DNA from: Mycobacterium sp. SMC-8
Lineage (GTDB): Bacteria > Actinomycetota > Actinomycetes > Mycobacteriales > Mycobacteriaceae
DNA: 64,000 nucleotides
Direction: 5' to 3'
Assembly (NCBI RefSeq): GCF_025263565.1
Contig: NZ_CP079865.1
Span: 1,178,001 to 1,242,000, forward strand
Shown here in pieces: positions 9,512 through 17,334 of this stretch (positions within the stretch are counted from its first letter, which is position 1; each line of letters begins with the position of its first letter). The translations under genes and the position numbers were made by a program. A model generated the notes under the pieces. It did not search any database, was not told the origin of the DNA, and saw only the letters and a program-made list of their open reading frames with translations.

Positions 9512-10443
9512 GGTCGCCCCTCCCGGAGCCGGTCCAACCACGCCGTCGCGCCGTCCGTCGGCGGCGGCACCGCGCCGACGACCTCGCCGGTCGGCCAGGA
9601 CCCCAGGTAGCGCACGTCCGCGCAGCGGCGGTACAGCGCCCGCAGGGCCTCGGCGACCAGCACGTCGTCGATGTGCCCGACGAAGTCGAGGAAGAACTTG
9701 TAGGTGCCCAGTTCGGTGCGGGTGGGCCGCGATTCGATGTTGGTCAGGTCGATGTCGCGGACGGCCAGCTCGGTCAGCGCCGACACCAGCGCGCCGGGCA
9801 CGTTGGCCAACTGCAGCACCACCGAGGTGCGGTCGGCGCCGGTGCGCTTCGGGGGCTGACCGGGGCGGCCCGCGAGCACGAACCGGGTTCGTGCATTCGG
9901 CTCGTCGACGACGTCGCGGGCCAGCGCCTCCAGGCCGTACCGCTCGGTGGCGAGCGCGGTGCTGACGGCGGCGTCCGCGCGTTCGGCCGCCACGTCCTGT
10001 GCGGCCGCGGCGTTCGAATTGGCGGGCACCAGTTCGGCGTGCGGCAGCCGCTGGGCGAGCCAGCGCCTGACTTGCGCGGCCGCCACCGGATAGGCGGCCA
10101 CGGTGCGGATGTCCGCCGCGGCGACGCCGGGACGCACCGCGATCGTGAACGCCACATCCAGGGTCAATTCCGCGAAGATCTGCAGTGGGGTGCCGACGGC
10201 CAGGCTGTCCAGGGTCGGGATCACCGACCCGTCGATCGAGTTCTCGATCGGCACGCAGGCGTAGTGTGCGTCGCCGGACCGCACGGCCGCCAGCGCGGCC
10301 GAGGTGGATTCGGCGGGGATCCGGGTCACGGGCTCCGGCCCGGCGTCCGGGGTCGGCGGCGGGATCAGCCCGCTGGCCTCGATGGCGCGCAGCGCCGCCT
10401 CGGTGAACGTCCCCTCCGGGCCGAGGTATGCGATGCCGGGCAC
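9508..10443 (-). CDS. pheA: Prephenate dehydratase
   Basis: 311 aa. Converts prephenate to phenylpyruvate in phenylalanine synthesis. The catalytic half shows YLGPEGTFTEAAL at the start, CVPIENSIDGSV (about 85) and the active-site NARTRFVLAG (about 180, with the Thr-Arg-Phe motif). The C-terminal ACT domain has ESRPTRTELGTYKFFLDF for phenylalanine feedback. GTG 10443 lies 6 nt after TAGGGT, so the mRNA is probably leaderless. Operon with the downstream phosphatase; divergent from the IdeR-boxed gene. Confidence 0.96.
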   Translation of the reverse strand: MPGIAYLGPEGTFTEAALRAIEASGLIPPPTPDAGPEPVTRIPAESTSAALAAVRSGDAHYACVPIENSIDGSVIPTLDSLAVGTPLQIFAELTLDVAFTIAVRPGVAAADIRTVAAYPVAAAQVRRWLAQRLPHAELVPANSNAAAAQDVAAERADAAVSTALATERYGLEALARDVVDEPNARTRFVLAGRPGQPPKRTGADRTSVVLQLANVPGALVSALTELAVRDIDLTNIESRPTRTELGTYKFFLDFVGHIDDVLVAEALRALYRRCADVRYLGSWPTGEVVGAVPPPTDGATAWLDRLREGRP

Positions 10444-10516
10444 CGCACCACCCTAACGGTTGCCCCGGTAATCCCGTTCCGCTGCGGAAGCCCTTGCGCG
10501 GCGGTGGCGAGGGTAG

Positions 10517-10535
10517 TTAAGTTAGCCTCACCTTA
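10517..10535 (+). promoter_or_regulatory. IdeR iron box
   Basis: TTAAGTTAGCCTCACCTTA matches the 19-bp IdeR consensus TTAGGTTAGGCTAACCTAA at 15 positions and keeps the inverted-repeat core. It sits 20 bp before the DUF2470 gene start. The M. tuberculosis counterpart Rv3839 is a known IdeR-repressed gene, so iron repression is expected here. Confidence 0.8.
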
Positions 10536-10554
10536 CCAACTTGAGGAGGCGGCG

Positions 10555-11367
10555 ATGACCCCATCGACAGCGACTTCAGCCCCCACTACCGCGGAGCGGA
10601 TCCGCAGCGCCTGCGCACGGGCCGGGGGCGCGATGCTCGCCGTGGAAGGCATCGACCCGACGGCCACGCCGGTGCACCACCTGCTCGACGACGGGTCGTT
10701 CGCGATCACCGTGCCCGGGGACGGCCCGCTGGCCGCCGAGGTGACCTCGAAGGGCAACGCGGGCATCCAGGCCGTCCTGGAGATGACCGACTACGCGCCG
10801 CTGCCGTTGCGGGAACCGGTGCGCTCGCTGGTCTGGATTCAGGGCAGGCTGCGCGACGTGCCGCTCCCCGAGGTGCCGGCGCTGCTGGATCTGATCGCCG
10901 CAGCGGAACCGAACCCGGCTCTGCTGCAGGTCGAGGCGGGGCATCGCGGTCCCGGAAGCGGACACCGCGACGAGACCCGCTACGCGCTGATGCGGCTGGA
11001 GATCGAGTCGGTGGTGGTCGCGGACTCGACCGGCGCCGAGTCCGTCGCGCTCAGCGCCCTGCTGGGGGCACGACCGGACCCGTTCTACGCCATGGAGTCG
11101 TGTTGGTTGCAGCACATGGAGTCGGCACACCGCGACGTGGTCGACCGGCTGGCAGCCCGGCTGCCCACCTCGCTGCGGCAGGGTCGGGTACGACCTCTCG
11201 GGCTGGACCGCTACGGGGTGCAGCTACGGGTGGAGAGCGAGGACGGCGACCACGACGTCCGACTGCCGTTCACCCGTCCGGTCGACGACGTGACCGGCCT
11301 GAGCCAGGCCATCCGGGTACTGATGGGCTGCCCGTTCCTCAACGGCCTGCGCGCCCGCGGCGCCTGA
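10555..11367 (+). CDS. DUF2470 (HugZ-like) iron-regulated protein
   Basis: 270 aa. The N-terminal half resembles split-barrel FMN/heme-binding proteins (AITVPGDGPLAAEV, LVWIQGRLRDVP). The C-terminal part carries the DUF2470 domain (about 190-265, HRDVVDRLAARL...GLDRYGVQLRV). This combination occurs in HugZ-type heme-utilisation proteins. A strong GAGGAGG precedes ATG 10555. The IdeR box upstream links it to iron limitation. A role in heme or siderophore iron release is inferred, not shown. Equivalent to Rv3839. Confidence 0.85.
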   Translation: MTPSTATSAPTTAERIRSACARAGGAMLAVEGIDPTATPVHHLLDDGSFAITVPGDGPLAAEVTSKGNAGIQAVLEMTDYAPLPLREPVRSLVWIQGRLRDVPLPEVPALLDLIAAAEPNPALLQVEAGHRGPGSGHRDETRYALMRLEIESVVVADSTGAESVALSALLGARPDPFYAMESCWLQHMESAHRDVVDRLAARLPTSLRQGRVRPLGLDRYGVQLRVESEDGDHDVRLPFTRPVDDVTGLSQAIRVLMGCPFLNGLRARGA

Positions 11368-11404
11368 GCCGTCCCCAGCCGACGCGGCCACTACCGTGTC
11401 TGCG

Positions 11405-12172
11405 GTGGGCGTGACCGCAGAAGGACCGACCGACGAGCAGCGGCGCGCACTGCGCGTCGAGATCGGTGTCGTGCTGGCGGTGACGTTCGCCCTCAGCGGC
11501 TACACCGCGCTGCTGCGCCTCATCGAGAGCGTCCTGCTCGGTTTGTCCGATCAGATCGTGGCGCTCAACCCGATCCGCTCACCGTTCGACCTGATCGACC
11601 TCGGCTTGAACCTGGCCGTGCTGTTCCAGCTGCTGGCCTGGGGCGCACTGGCGGTGTACCTGCTGTGGCGCGGCGGAGACGGTCCGGCCCGCATCGGTCT
11701 GGCCCCGATCCGTTGGCGCGCAGATGTTCTCGGCGGCGTCGGGCTGGCGCTGCTGATCGGGGTGCCCGGGCTGGCGCTGTACCAGATCGCCCGGCTGCTC
11801 GGACTCAACGCGTCCGTCGAGCCTGCCGAACTCAACGACACCTGGTGGCGGATTCCACTGCTGTTGCTGCTGTCCTTCGGCAACGGCTGGGCCGAGGAGG
11901 TGGTCGTGGTCGGATTCTTGCTGACCCGGCTGCGCCAACTGCAGGTCAACCCGTGGACGGCGCTGCTCGCCTCGAGCGTGCTGCGCGGGATCTACCACCT
12001 CTATCAGGGCTTCGGAGCCGGTCTGGGCAATATCGCGATGGGCCTGGTGTTCGGTTACGTGTACCAGCGCACCGGTCGACTGTGGCCGCTGATCATCGCG
12101 CACACCCTGATCGACGCGGTTGCGTTCGTCGGGTATTCGCTGCTCTACGACCAGATCAGCTGGCTACTCTGA
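11405..12172 (+). CDS. CPBP-family intramembrane protease-like protein
   Basis: 255 aa, mostly hydrophobic, about 7 transmembrane helices. CPBP/CAAX features: WAEEVVVVGFLLTRL (EE pair near 160), RGIYHLYQGFGAG (His) and AHTLIDA (HxxxD). The usual EExxxR motif has Val in place of Arg, a variant seen in mycobacterial members as far as I recall. GTG 11405 lies 7 nt after TACCGT (leaderless layout); GTG 11396 and 11411 are alternatives. Substrate unknown. Follows the DUF2470 gene by 37 bp. Confidence 0.82.
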   Translation: MGVTAEGPTDEQRRALRVEIGVVLAVTFALSGYTALLRLIESVLLGLSDQIVALNPIRSPFDLIDLGLNLAVLFQLLAWGALAVYLLWRGGDGPARIGLAPIRWRADVLGGVGLALLIGVPGLALYQIARLLGLNASVEPAELNDTWWRIPLLLLLSFGNGWAEEVVVVGFLLTRLRQLQVNPWTALLASSVLRGIYHLYQGFGAGLGNIAMGLVFGYVYQRTGRLWPLIIAHTLIDAVAFVGYSLLYDQISWLL

Positions 12173-12220
12173 CCGTGCGGCGACACCGCTGCCGACAGCG
12201 CCGGCGCGTACATTCTTGTC

Positions 12221-13489
12221 GTGACCGACAAGCGGCCGCCGCTCCCGGGGCCGGTTCCGCCTCCTCCTCCGCGCCCAGGCCAGGGCCGTCGTGAGCCGTC
12301 ACAGGTGATCCGGCGCGACCCGAACTACCGTCCCGTGTGGCCGCCCAACCCGCCGACGCCGCCGCGCAGGCCGGCGCCGTCTCCGCCGACGCGTCACCCA
12401 CCGTCGCCCAACCTGCCGCCCGCCCGGCCGCGACCGGCCTCACCACCGCCGCCGCCCCCGCCACCGCGGCAACGAAAGACCGCTCCCGCACCACCCCCGC
12501 CCCCGACAGCTGCCCGCAGAAAACCCCGGCGGCTGCGCCGTCTGCTCCGCATCGCGGCGGTGCTCGTGCTGGTGGCCGCCGTCGGCACGGTCGCCGCCGG
12601 CGTGTGGATCGATTCGTCGCTGACCCGGGTGCCCGCGCTGACCGGTCTGGCCGATCGCCCCGCACAGGGCAAGGGCACCACCTGGCTGCTGGTCGGTTCC
12701 GATGCCCGCGAGGGCCTGACTCCCGAGCAGCAGGCCGCGCTGGCCACCGGCGGTGAACTCGGCGGTGGCCGCACCGACACGATCCTGCTGGTGCATCTGC
12801 CCGGCCTGGGCGGCAGCACTCCGGCCACGATGGTGTCGATCCCCCGGGATTCCTACGTCTCGATCCCTGGCTACGGCAGCGACAAGATCAACGCCGCATT
12901 CTCCGCCGGTGGTCCGCAGTTGCTCGCGCAGACCGTCGAGGCGTCGACCGGTCTGCGTATCGACCACTACGCCGAGATCGGCTTCGGCGGGTTCGCGGGG
13001 CTGGTCGACGCCGTCGGCGGGGTGACGATGTGTCCGGCGGAGCCGATCAGCGACCCGCTGGCCGGCATCGACCTGCCCGCCGGATGCCAGCGCCTCGACG
13101 GGCGGTCGGCGCTGGGCTTCGTGCGGTCCCGCGCCACCCCACGCGCGGATCTGGACCGGATGGCCAACCAGCGCCAGTTCATGGCCGCGCTGGTGGAACG
13201 CGCGTCCAGCCCGACCGTGCTGCTCAACCCGCTGCGCTGGTATCCGATGCTGCGGGCCGCGGCGGACACCGTGGCCGTCGACGACGGCGACCACGTGTGG
13301 GACCTCGCCCGGCTGGCGTGGGGGTTGCGCGGCGACGTCGTGAACGTGACGGTGCCGATCGGAGAGTTCACCTCCAACGGATCGGGATCCATCGTGGTCT
13401 GGGACACCGACGCCGCGCAGCGGCTGTTCTCCGCATTGGCGTCGGACTCACCCATCCCTCAGGACGTCATCGACGCCGGCCGCCGGTAG
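12221..13489 (+). CDS. LytR-CpsA-Psr (LCP) family cell-wall ligase
   Basis: 422 aa. A Pro/Arg-rich cytoplasmic head (1-105) precedes one transmembrane helix ([20 protein letters not shown]). The LCP domain follows: WLLVGSDAREGL, RTDTILLVHL, VSIPRDSYVSIPGYG, INAAFSAGG, and GFVRSRATPRADLDRMANQRQ carry the conserved Asp/Arg residues that bind the polyprenyl pyrophosphate. LCP enzymes attach arabinogalactan or other glycopolymers to peptidoglycan. The C-terminal LytR_C domain of some paralogues is missing. GTG 12221 is 6 nt after TACATT (leaderless). Located upstream of bfrB, in the place of Rv3840. Confidence 0.92.
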   Translation: MTDKRPPLPGPVPPPPPRPGQGRREPSQVIRRDPNYRPVWPPNPPTPPRRPAPSPPTRHPPSPNLPPARPRPASPPPPPPPPRQRKTAPAPPPPPTAARRKPRRLRRLLRIAAVLVLVAAVGTVAAGVWIDSSLTRVPALTGLADRPAQGKGTTWLLVGSDAREGLTPEQQAALATGGELGGGRTDTILLVHLPGLGGSTPATMVSIPRDSYVSIPGYGSDKINAAFSAGGPQLLAQTVEASTGLRIDHYAEIGFGGFAGLVDAVGGVTMCPAEPISDPLAGIDLPAGCQRLDGRSALGFVRSRATPRADLDRMANQRQFMAALVERASSPTVLLNPLRWYPMLRAAADTVAVDDGDHVWDLARLAWGLRGDVVNVTVPIGEFTSNGSGSIVVWDTDAAQRLFSALASDSPIPQDVIDAGRR

Positions 13490-13547
13490 ACGTCTGTAGA
13501 CATCTTGGCGCCAGCCAGCAAATTGTGTAGGCCACGTCACCATGCCC

Positions 13548-13582
13548 ATCCTTACTAAGGCGAAGCTTGCCTCGGTAAGGAT
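13548..13582 (+). promoter_or_regulatory. Candidate tandem IdeR operator upstream of bfrB
   Basis: A 35-bp imperfect palindrome with perfect 8-bp arms (ATCCTTAC ... GTAAGGAT) and inner AGGC/GCCT. TAAGG-N9-CCTCG inside it keeps IdeR half-site spacing, and CCTTACTAAGG forms a second dyad. It lies upstream of the bfrB core promoter (TATTCT at 13615), as expected for IdeR-dependent activation of ferritin in high iron. The match to the consensus is weaker than at 10517. Confidence 0.55.
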
Positions 13583-13626
13583 GACCTTTGCTGAAAAGCA
13601 GGTATGACCTGGTCTATTCTCGGGCC

Positions 13627-14181
13627 ATGACTTCCGCCGCCGCCACCGACGCCCTCGACACCAAGTTCCACCGGCTCCTCAACGACCAGGTGCGCAGCGA
13701 ACTCGGTGCGTCCCAGCAGTACCTCGCGATCGCGGTGTATTTCGACAGCTCCGACCTACCGCAACTGGCCAAGTTCTTCTATCGCCAGTCGGTCGAGGAG
13801 CGCAATCACGCGATGATGCTGGTGCAGTACCTGATCGACCGCGGCGTCGAGGCCGAGATCCCCGCAGTCGATCCGGTGCGCAACGCGTTCGACACACCCC
13901 GCGACGCCATCGCCTTGGCGCTCGATCTCGAGCGTGCCGTGACCGAGCAGATCAGCAGTCTGGCCGCCACCGCCCGCGACGAGGGCGACTACCTCGGCGA
14001 GCAGTTCATGCAGTGGTTCCTGAAGGAGCAGGTGGAAGAGGTCTCGCTGATGACCACGCTGGTCCGCATCGCCGAACGGGCGGGCTCGGACCTGTTCCAC
14101 CTGGAGGACTACGTCGCGCGTGAGATCGCCGCGCCGTCGGCGGACTCGACGGCACCGAAGGCCGCCGGCGGCGCGCTCTAG
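13627..14181 (+). CDS. bfrB: Ferritin
   Basis: 184 aa. Four-helix ferritin with ferroxidase residues visible: LRSELGASQQYLAIAVYF (Glu), SVEERNHAMMLVQYL (ExxH, near 52-55) and FLKEQVEEVS. Non-heme iron storage in a 24-mer cage; the Met heme ligand of bacterioferritin is absent. A longer upstream frame exists, but ATG 13627 lies 6 nt after TATTCT, indicating a leaderless start and the usual length of about 180 aa. The upstream palindrome points to iron control. Equivalent to Rv3841. Confidence 0.95.
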   Translation: MTSAAATDALDTKFHRLLNDQVRSELGASQQYLAIAVYFDSSDLPQLAKFFYRQSVEERNHAMMLVQYLIDRGVEAEIPAVDPVRNAFDTPRDAIALALDLERAVTEQISSLAATARDEGDYLGEQFMQWFLKEQVEEVSLMTTLVRIAERAGSDLFHLEDYVAREIAAPSADSTAPKAAGGAL

Positions 14182-14999
14182 TCGCGTTCGACGCCGGTCG
14201 CCCCGGTCTGGAGCCACGACTTGGTGCGGCCCGGGTGGTTGGTCGCGATCCAGGCCACTCCGAGGTCACGGCAGTACTGCACGTCCTCGTAGTGGTCGAC
14301 GGTCCAGCAGTAAAGCGCGCGGCCCTGGGCGGCCGCCCGGTCGACGAGCTCCGGGTATTCGCGCAGGGTCGCGATGCTAGGCCCCACCGCGGTGGCGCCG
14401 ACTGTGGTGGCCGCACCGCCACCGAGGAAACGCGAGGTCTCCCCGAGCAGCACCGTGGGCAGCATCGGGGCCGCCCGCCGCACTCGCCACACCGCGGCCG
14501 CGGAGAAGGACATCACCACCGCGCGCGCCAGATCGGCGGATGCCGGTGCCGCGATACCGAACCGGTGCAACAGCGCGAGCACCTTGCTCTCCACCAGTGC
14601 GCCGTACCGGACGGGGTGCTTCGTCTCGATGAACATCTTCACCGGCCGGTTCCAGTCCAGGACCAACGTGACGAGTTCTTCGAGCGTCAGCAGCCCGGTG
14701 CCCCCGATGCTGCCGTCCGCCTTCGAACCGGGGTGCCAGGAACCGAAGTCGAGATCGCGCAGCTGCGCCAGCGTCATCTCGGAGACCAGGCCGGTTCCGT
14801 TCGACGTGCGGTCCAGCCTGCGGTCGTGCAGGCACACCAGATGCCCGTCGCGGGTCAGTCGCACGTCGCATTCGACCGCGTCGGCGCCCTCCTCCAACGC
14901 AAGCTCGTAGGCCGCCCTGGTGTGCTCCGGGCGATCCGCCGACGCACCTCGGTGAGCGACCACGAATGGATGACCGCCGAACGTCCCGCCGGAGCTCAT
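14178..14999 (-). CDS. glpQ1: Glycerophosphodiester phosphodiesterase
   Basis: 273 aa. GDPD core: VVAHRGASADRPEHT (catalytic His), GADAVECDVRLTRDGHLVCLHD (metal Glu/Asp and second His, quoted in pieces VECDVRLT and VCLHD), MFIETKHP and ALYCWTVDHYED. Hydrolyses glycerophosphodiesters to glycerol-3-phosphate. No signal peptide, so cytosolic. ATG 14999 gives the family length; the last bases overlap the bfrB stop by 4 bp. Downstream of the DUF4328 gene by 4 bp, likely one transcript. Equivalent to Rv3842c. Confidence 0.93.
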   Translation of the reverse strand: MSSGGTFGGHPFVVAHRGASADRPEHTRAAYELALEEGADAVECDVRLTRDGHLVCLHDRRLDRTSNGTGLVSEMTLAQLRDLDFGSWHPGSKADGSIGGTGLLTLEELVTLVLDWNRPVKMFIETKHPVRYGALVESKVLALLHRFGIAAPASADLARAVVMSFSAAAVWRVRRAAPMLPTVLLGETSRFLGGGAATTVGATAVGPSIATLREYPELVDRAAAQGRALYCWTVDHYEDVQYCRDLGVAWIATNHPGRTKSWLQTGATGVERD

Positions 15000-15003
15000 G
15001 GGG

Positions 15004-16077
15004 CTATGCTGCCGGGTTCGCCCCGGAACGCTCAACCGCACGCGCGGGTTCGGCGTCCACGGAGTCCTCGGATCGGCCCGGGGCGTCGGGGTTTCCTTCG
15101 TCCTCGGCGACGGCTCGGTGGGCCGGTTTGCCGGGCATGGCCTCGACCATGACCCAGCGCCGGGACGGCCGCTCCACCGGCTGCCGCTCGAAACCGAGGA
15201 ACACGCGTAACGCGGCGAGCACCGCGGCGGCGGCGACCAGATACGCGACGACCGTGGCGACCGTGTTGTCCGCGATGCCCTGCGGGTCGGCGGTGAAACT
15301 GGTCGCGAACGCGAACACCGACACCGCGGTGCTCGCGACCCAGAGCAGCCACCACAGCAGGATCGGTCTCTGCAGCCGGCGCTGTCGCTCTTCGGCGCCG
15401 GCGAGTTCGGTCACGAAGACCGGGGCCCACAGCAGGTTGACGAACGGGATCAGGCAGCCCAGGCGCAGCATCCACCTGGATCTGGGTTCCGGCTGGCCGA
15501 GATGACCGAACGCCGCCGCCCGCCGTGCGATCAGCCAGTTCATCAGCACGACGATGCCGGCGACCGTCATGAACGCCGCCACCACACTGACCGCGACGCC
15601 ACCCCAGGTGGCCGCTCCGGCGATCCACGGGTGCAGCAGCACCGAGCGGTTGATGATCAGCAGCACGTAGCGCACGAGATGGACGAACGCGGCGGCACCC
15701 AGCGCGGCGGCCGCCATCACCAGCGTCATCCGCACCGCGGTCGCCGACGGCCCGGTGCGCGGGGCGGTCTGCTCGACCGGGGTGTCGAACTGCTCGACCA
15801 GGCCCCAGCGCGGGATGGTCTGGTATCGGGGGGTGGGACCGAGGTCACGGCGCCCACGGCGCGGACGCGGCGGCGCGCCGGGCCGGACGGCCACCCAGCG
15901 GTAACCGGACGGGAGCCGCTGACCCTGCGGCGCGGCGTCCCGGGCCGGGCTGCGCCATTCGGATCCGGAAGCGTGGCCAGACGGTGCGAGCAGGGTGCCA
16001 CGACAGCGCGGGCACCACACCCGCTGCCGGTCGCGCACGTTCCACCGCGTCCCGCACTGGGAACACACTTGGATCAT
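15004..16077 (-). CDS. Zinc-ribbon multi-pass membrane protein (DUF4328)
   Basis: 357 aa. N-terminal zinc ribbon (CSQCGTRWNV...VWCPRCRG, residues about 4-30), then a basic Pro-rich linker. Six or so transmembrane helices (about 115-300) form the DUF4328 region, with SRWMLRLGCLIPFVNLLWAP near the middle. The tail is acidic. ATG 16077 lies 6 nt after TACTCT, a leaderless layout, and removes an unlikely Arg-rich extension. Resembles Rv3843c. Function unknown. Confidence 0.82.
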   Translation of the reverse strand: MIQVCSQCGTRWNVRDRQRVWCPRCRGTLLAPSGHASGSEWRSPARDAAPQGQRLPSGYRWVAVRPGAPPRPRRGRRDLGPTPRYQTIPRWGLVEQFDTPVEQTAPRTGPSATAVRMTLVMAAAALGAAAFVHLVRYVLLIINRSVLLHPWIAGAATWGGVAVSVVAAFMTVAGIVVLMNWLIARRAAAFGHLGQPEPRSRWMLRLGCLIPFVNLLWAPVFVTELAGAEERQRRLQRPILLWWLLWVASTAVSVFAFATSFTADPQGIADNTVATVVAYLVAAAAVLAALRVFLGFERQPVERPSRRWVMVEAMPGKPAHRAVAEDEGNPDAPGRSEDSVDAEPARAVERSGANPAA

Positions 16078-16091
16078 CGGACCAGAGTAAG

Positions 16092-16433
16092 TCAGACCGT
16101 GCCGGCATCTCCGGCGTCGGTGACCACAGGGCGTCCCGCCCCCGCCCAGGCCAGCATGCCGCCGGTGACGTTGACCGGTTCGTAGCCGTTGCGGACCAGG
16201 TATTGCGCGACCCGCTGCGAGCGGCCGCCGGCATGGCAGACCACGAACAACTGCGCCTTGTTGTCGATCTCGGCCATCCGCGCGGGCACCTCCCCCATCG
16301 GGATGTGCTGGGCGCCCGGCGCATGGCCTCGCTGCCACTCGTCGTCCTCGCGCACGTCCAGCAGAACCACGTTCTTGTCGAACTCGACCGGAACGTCGCC
16401 GATCGCCACCTGCCGCACGTCGGTGTCATCCAT
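16092..16433 (-). CDS. Single-domain rhodanese-like sulfurtransferase
   Basis: 113 aa. One rhodanese domain: VVLLDVREDDEWQRGHAPGA, then the active-site loop VCHAGGRSQRVAQYL with catalytic Cys near 68. Single-domain rhodaneses move sulfane sulfur or handle persulfides in the cytosol. ATG 16433 was preferred over an upstream ATG because the domain begins right after it and the DnaA-box region lies beyond. It is 14 bp upstream of the DUF4328 gene and probably reads into it. Confidence 0.9.
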   Translation of the reverse strand: MDDTDVRQVAIGDVPVEFDKNVVLLDVREDDEWQRGHAPGAQHIPMGEVPARMAEIDNKAQLFVVCHAGGRSQRVAQYLVRNGYEPVNVTGGMLAWAGAGRPVVTDAGDAGTV

Positions 16434-16503
16434 GACTTCATGCTGGCACGCGCTCCGCCCGGGTGGCCAGGACGGGAGAGCAGCAATAATCGCCCGGACG
16501 ACA

Positions 16504-16569
16504 CTATCCACAGTTTCCACAGCTTCATCCACAGAGCCCGCCCCAGTCCGCCGGGGTTTCTGTGGATAA
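16504..16569. other. Cluster of four DnaA-box-like 9-mers outside oriC
   Basis: Within 66 bp: CTATCCACA (16504-16512, one mismatch to TTATCCACA), GTTTCCACA (16513-16521, two mismatches), TCATCCACA (16525-16533, one mismatch) and TGTGGATAA (16561-16569, a perfect box on the minus strand). It lies in a 365-bp gene-free stretch upstream of the rhodanese gene. No dnaA or dnaN is nearby, so this is not oriC; a DnaA-binding regulatory or titration site is possible. Confidence 0.55.
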
Positions 16570-16648
16570 CCTGCCCGCCCACCGCCTACGCGATCAACAG
16601 GCCACGATCGCCCCGAGCGAAATACGTTGCCGTGCTAACTAATTTGGC

Positions 16649-16740
16649 GTCACACGGTGTTAAGTGACAGCATTTGCCAGTCGATTTCTCAGCGCGATCA
16701 CAAGGGGTTATGATCGCCGTCACACGAGTGGGCTTGTGAC
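16649..16740. promoter_or_regulatory. Three dyads with 10-bp spacers upstream of a small membrane-protein gene
   Basis: GTCAC-N10-GTGAC (16649-16668), GCGATCA-N10-TGATCGC (16694-16717) and GTCACA-N10-TGTGAC (16719-16740) lie in a row in the gene-free stretch before ATG 16799. The first and third share the same half-site. Probable protein-binding sites; the arms face outward relative to a CRP site. Regulator unknown. Confidence 0.45.
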
Positions 16741-16798
16741 TGATCTCACTGAGCGCAGGGTCCGGGGAGGTAAACAGCGTGCACAGGAGGAGCGTCTG

Positions 16799-16957
16799 AT
16801 GGCGTCGTCTTCGATGGATTCGGGGTCGGCCTTCCAGCCGTCGGAGTGGCCGTCCTCCGCGCGTGTCTACACCCGCAGTCAGTTGATGGCCTGCCTGCGG
16901 GCCGGGCTCATCGCCCTGGTCCTGCTCGGCATCCTTGCGCTGATCGTCCTGTACTGA
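16799..16957 (+). CDS. Small single-pass membrane protein
   Basis: 52 aa. A polar Ser-rich head (MASSSMDSGSAFQPSEW) leads to one C-terminal transmembrane helix (ALVLLGILALIVLY) that ends at the stop. Start chosen by a perfect AGGAGG at 16785-16790, 8 nt before ATG. An in-frame extension to 16664 would run through the dyad region and is less likely. Convergent with sodX, 13 bp apart. No family recognised. Confidence 0.65.
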   Translation: MASSSMDSGSAFQPSEWPSSARVYTRSQLMACLRAGLIALVLLGILALIVLY

Positions 16958-16970
16958 CCGTCCCCCACGT

Positions 16971-17312
16971 TCACCCGCGCGCGCTTCCCGGCAGCCGCCA
17001 CAGCACGCGGTAACTGCCCGAGGCCGCCACCGGTCCGAAATCGTGAGAATCGCTCGCCCCTGCCGCACGCGGATTGTCCGACCGGGCCTCGAACACCGAC
17101 CCGTAGACGTCGCCTACGCGTTTGACCAGCCAGCGGGTCGACGTGTTCGGATGCCGGAAGATCCTCAACTGCCCTTCGCGGGGCCGCCCGTCACGCCACG
17201 CCAGCAACATGTCCCCGGGCTTCAGCGTGGGCAACATGGAGTCCTCCACCACCACGAAACGGCGCACCGGCCAGTCGAACCCGGAGTCCTGTGGCCCATG
17301 GCTTCGCCGCAT
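16971..17312 (-). CDS. sodX: Nickel-type superoxide dismutase maturation protease
   Basis: 113 aa. A signal-peptidase-I-like S26 fold: VVVEDSMLPTLKPGDML contains the catalytic Ser and WLVKRVGDV the general-base Lys. It cleaves the propeptide of SodN so that His becomes the mature N-terminus and can bind nickel. No membrane anchor, unlike true signal peptidases. Divergent from sodN with only 22 bp between start codons; TACCCT lies 6 nt before its ATG. The pairing makes the assignment firm. Confidence 0.92.
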   Translation of the reverse strand: MRRSHGPQDSGFDWPVRRFVVVEDSMLPTLKPGDMLLAWRDGRPREGQLRIFRHPNTSTRWLVKRVGDVYGSVFEARSDNPRAAGASDSHDFGPVAASGSYRVLWRLPGSARG

Positions 17313-17334
17313 CGCCTAAGGGTAAGTTAGGGCC
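17313..17334. promoter_or_regulatory. Compact bidirectional leaderless promoter, sodX/sodN
   Basis: The 22 bp between the two ATG codons hold two overlapping -10 hexamers: TAAGTT on the plus strand (17323-17328) and TACCCT on the minus strand (17324-17319), sharing the central TA. Each is 6 nt from its start codon. Neither transcript can have a leader, and RNA polymerase cannot occupy both at once. Confidence 0.7.

Noticed and set aside
9457..10554. An N-terminal extension of the DUF2470 protein over pheA
   Set aside because: The extension is antisense to pheA; GAGGAGG and the IdeR box place the start at 10555.
16649..16740. CRP/FNR sites
   Set aside because: CRP half-sites read TGTGA-N6-TCACA. 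Here the arms are everted with N10, so the assignment does not fit.
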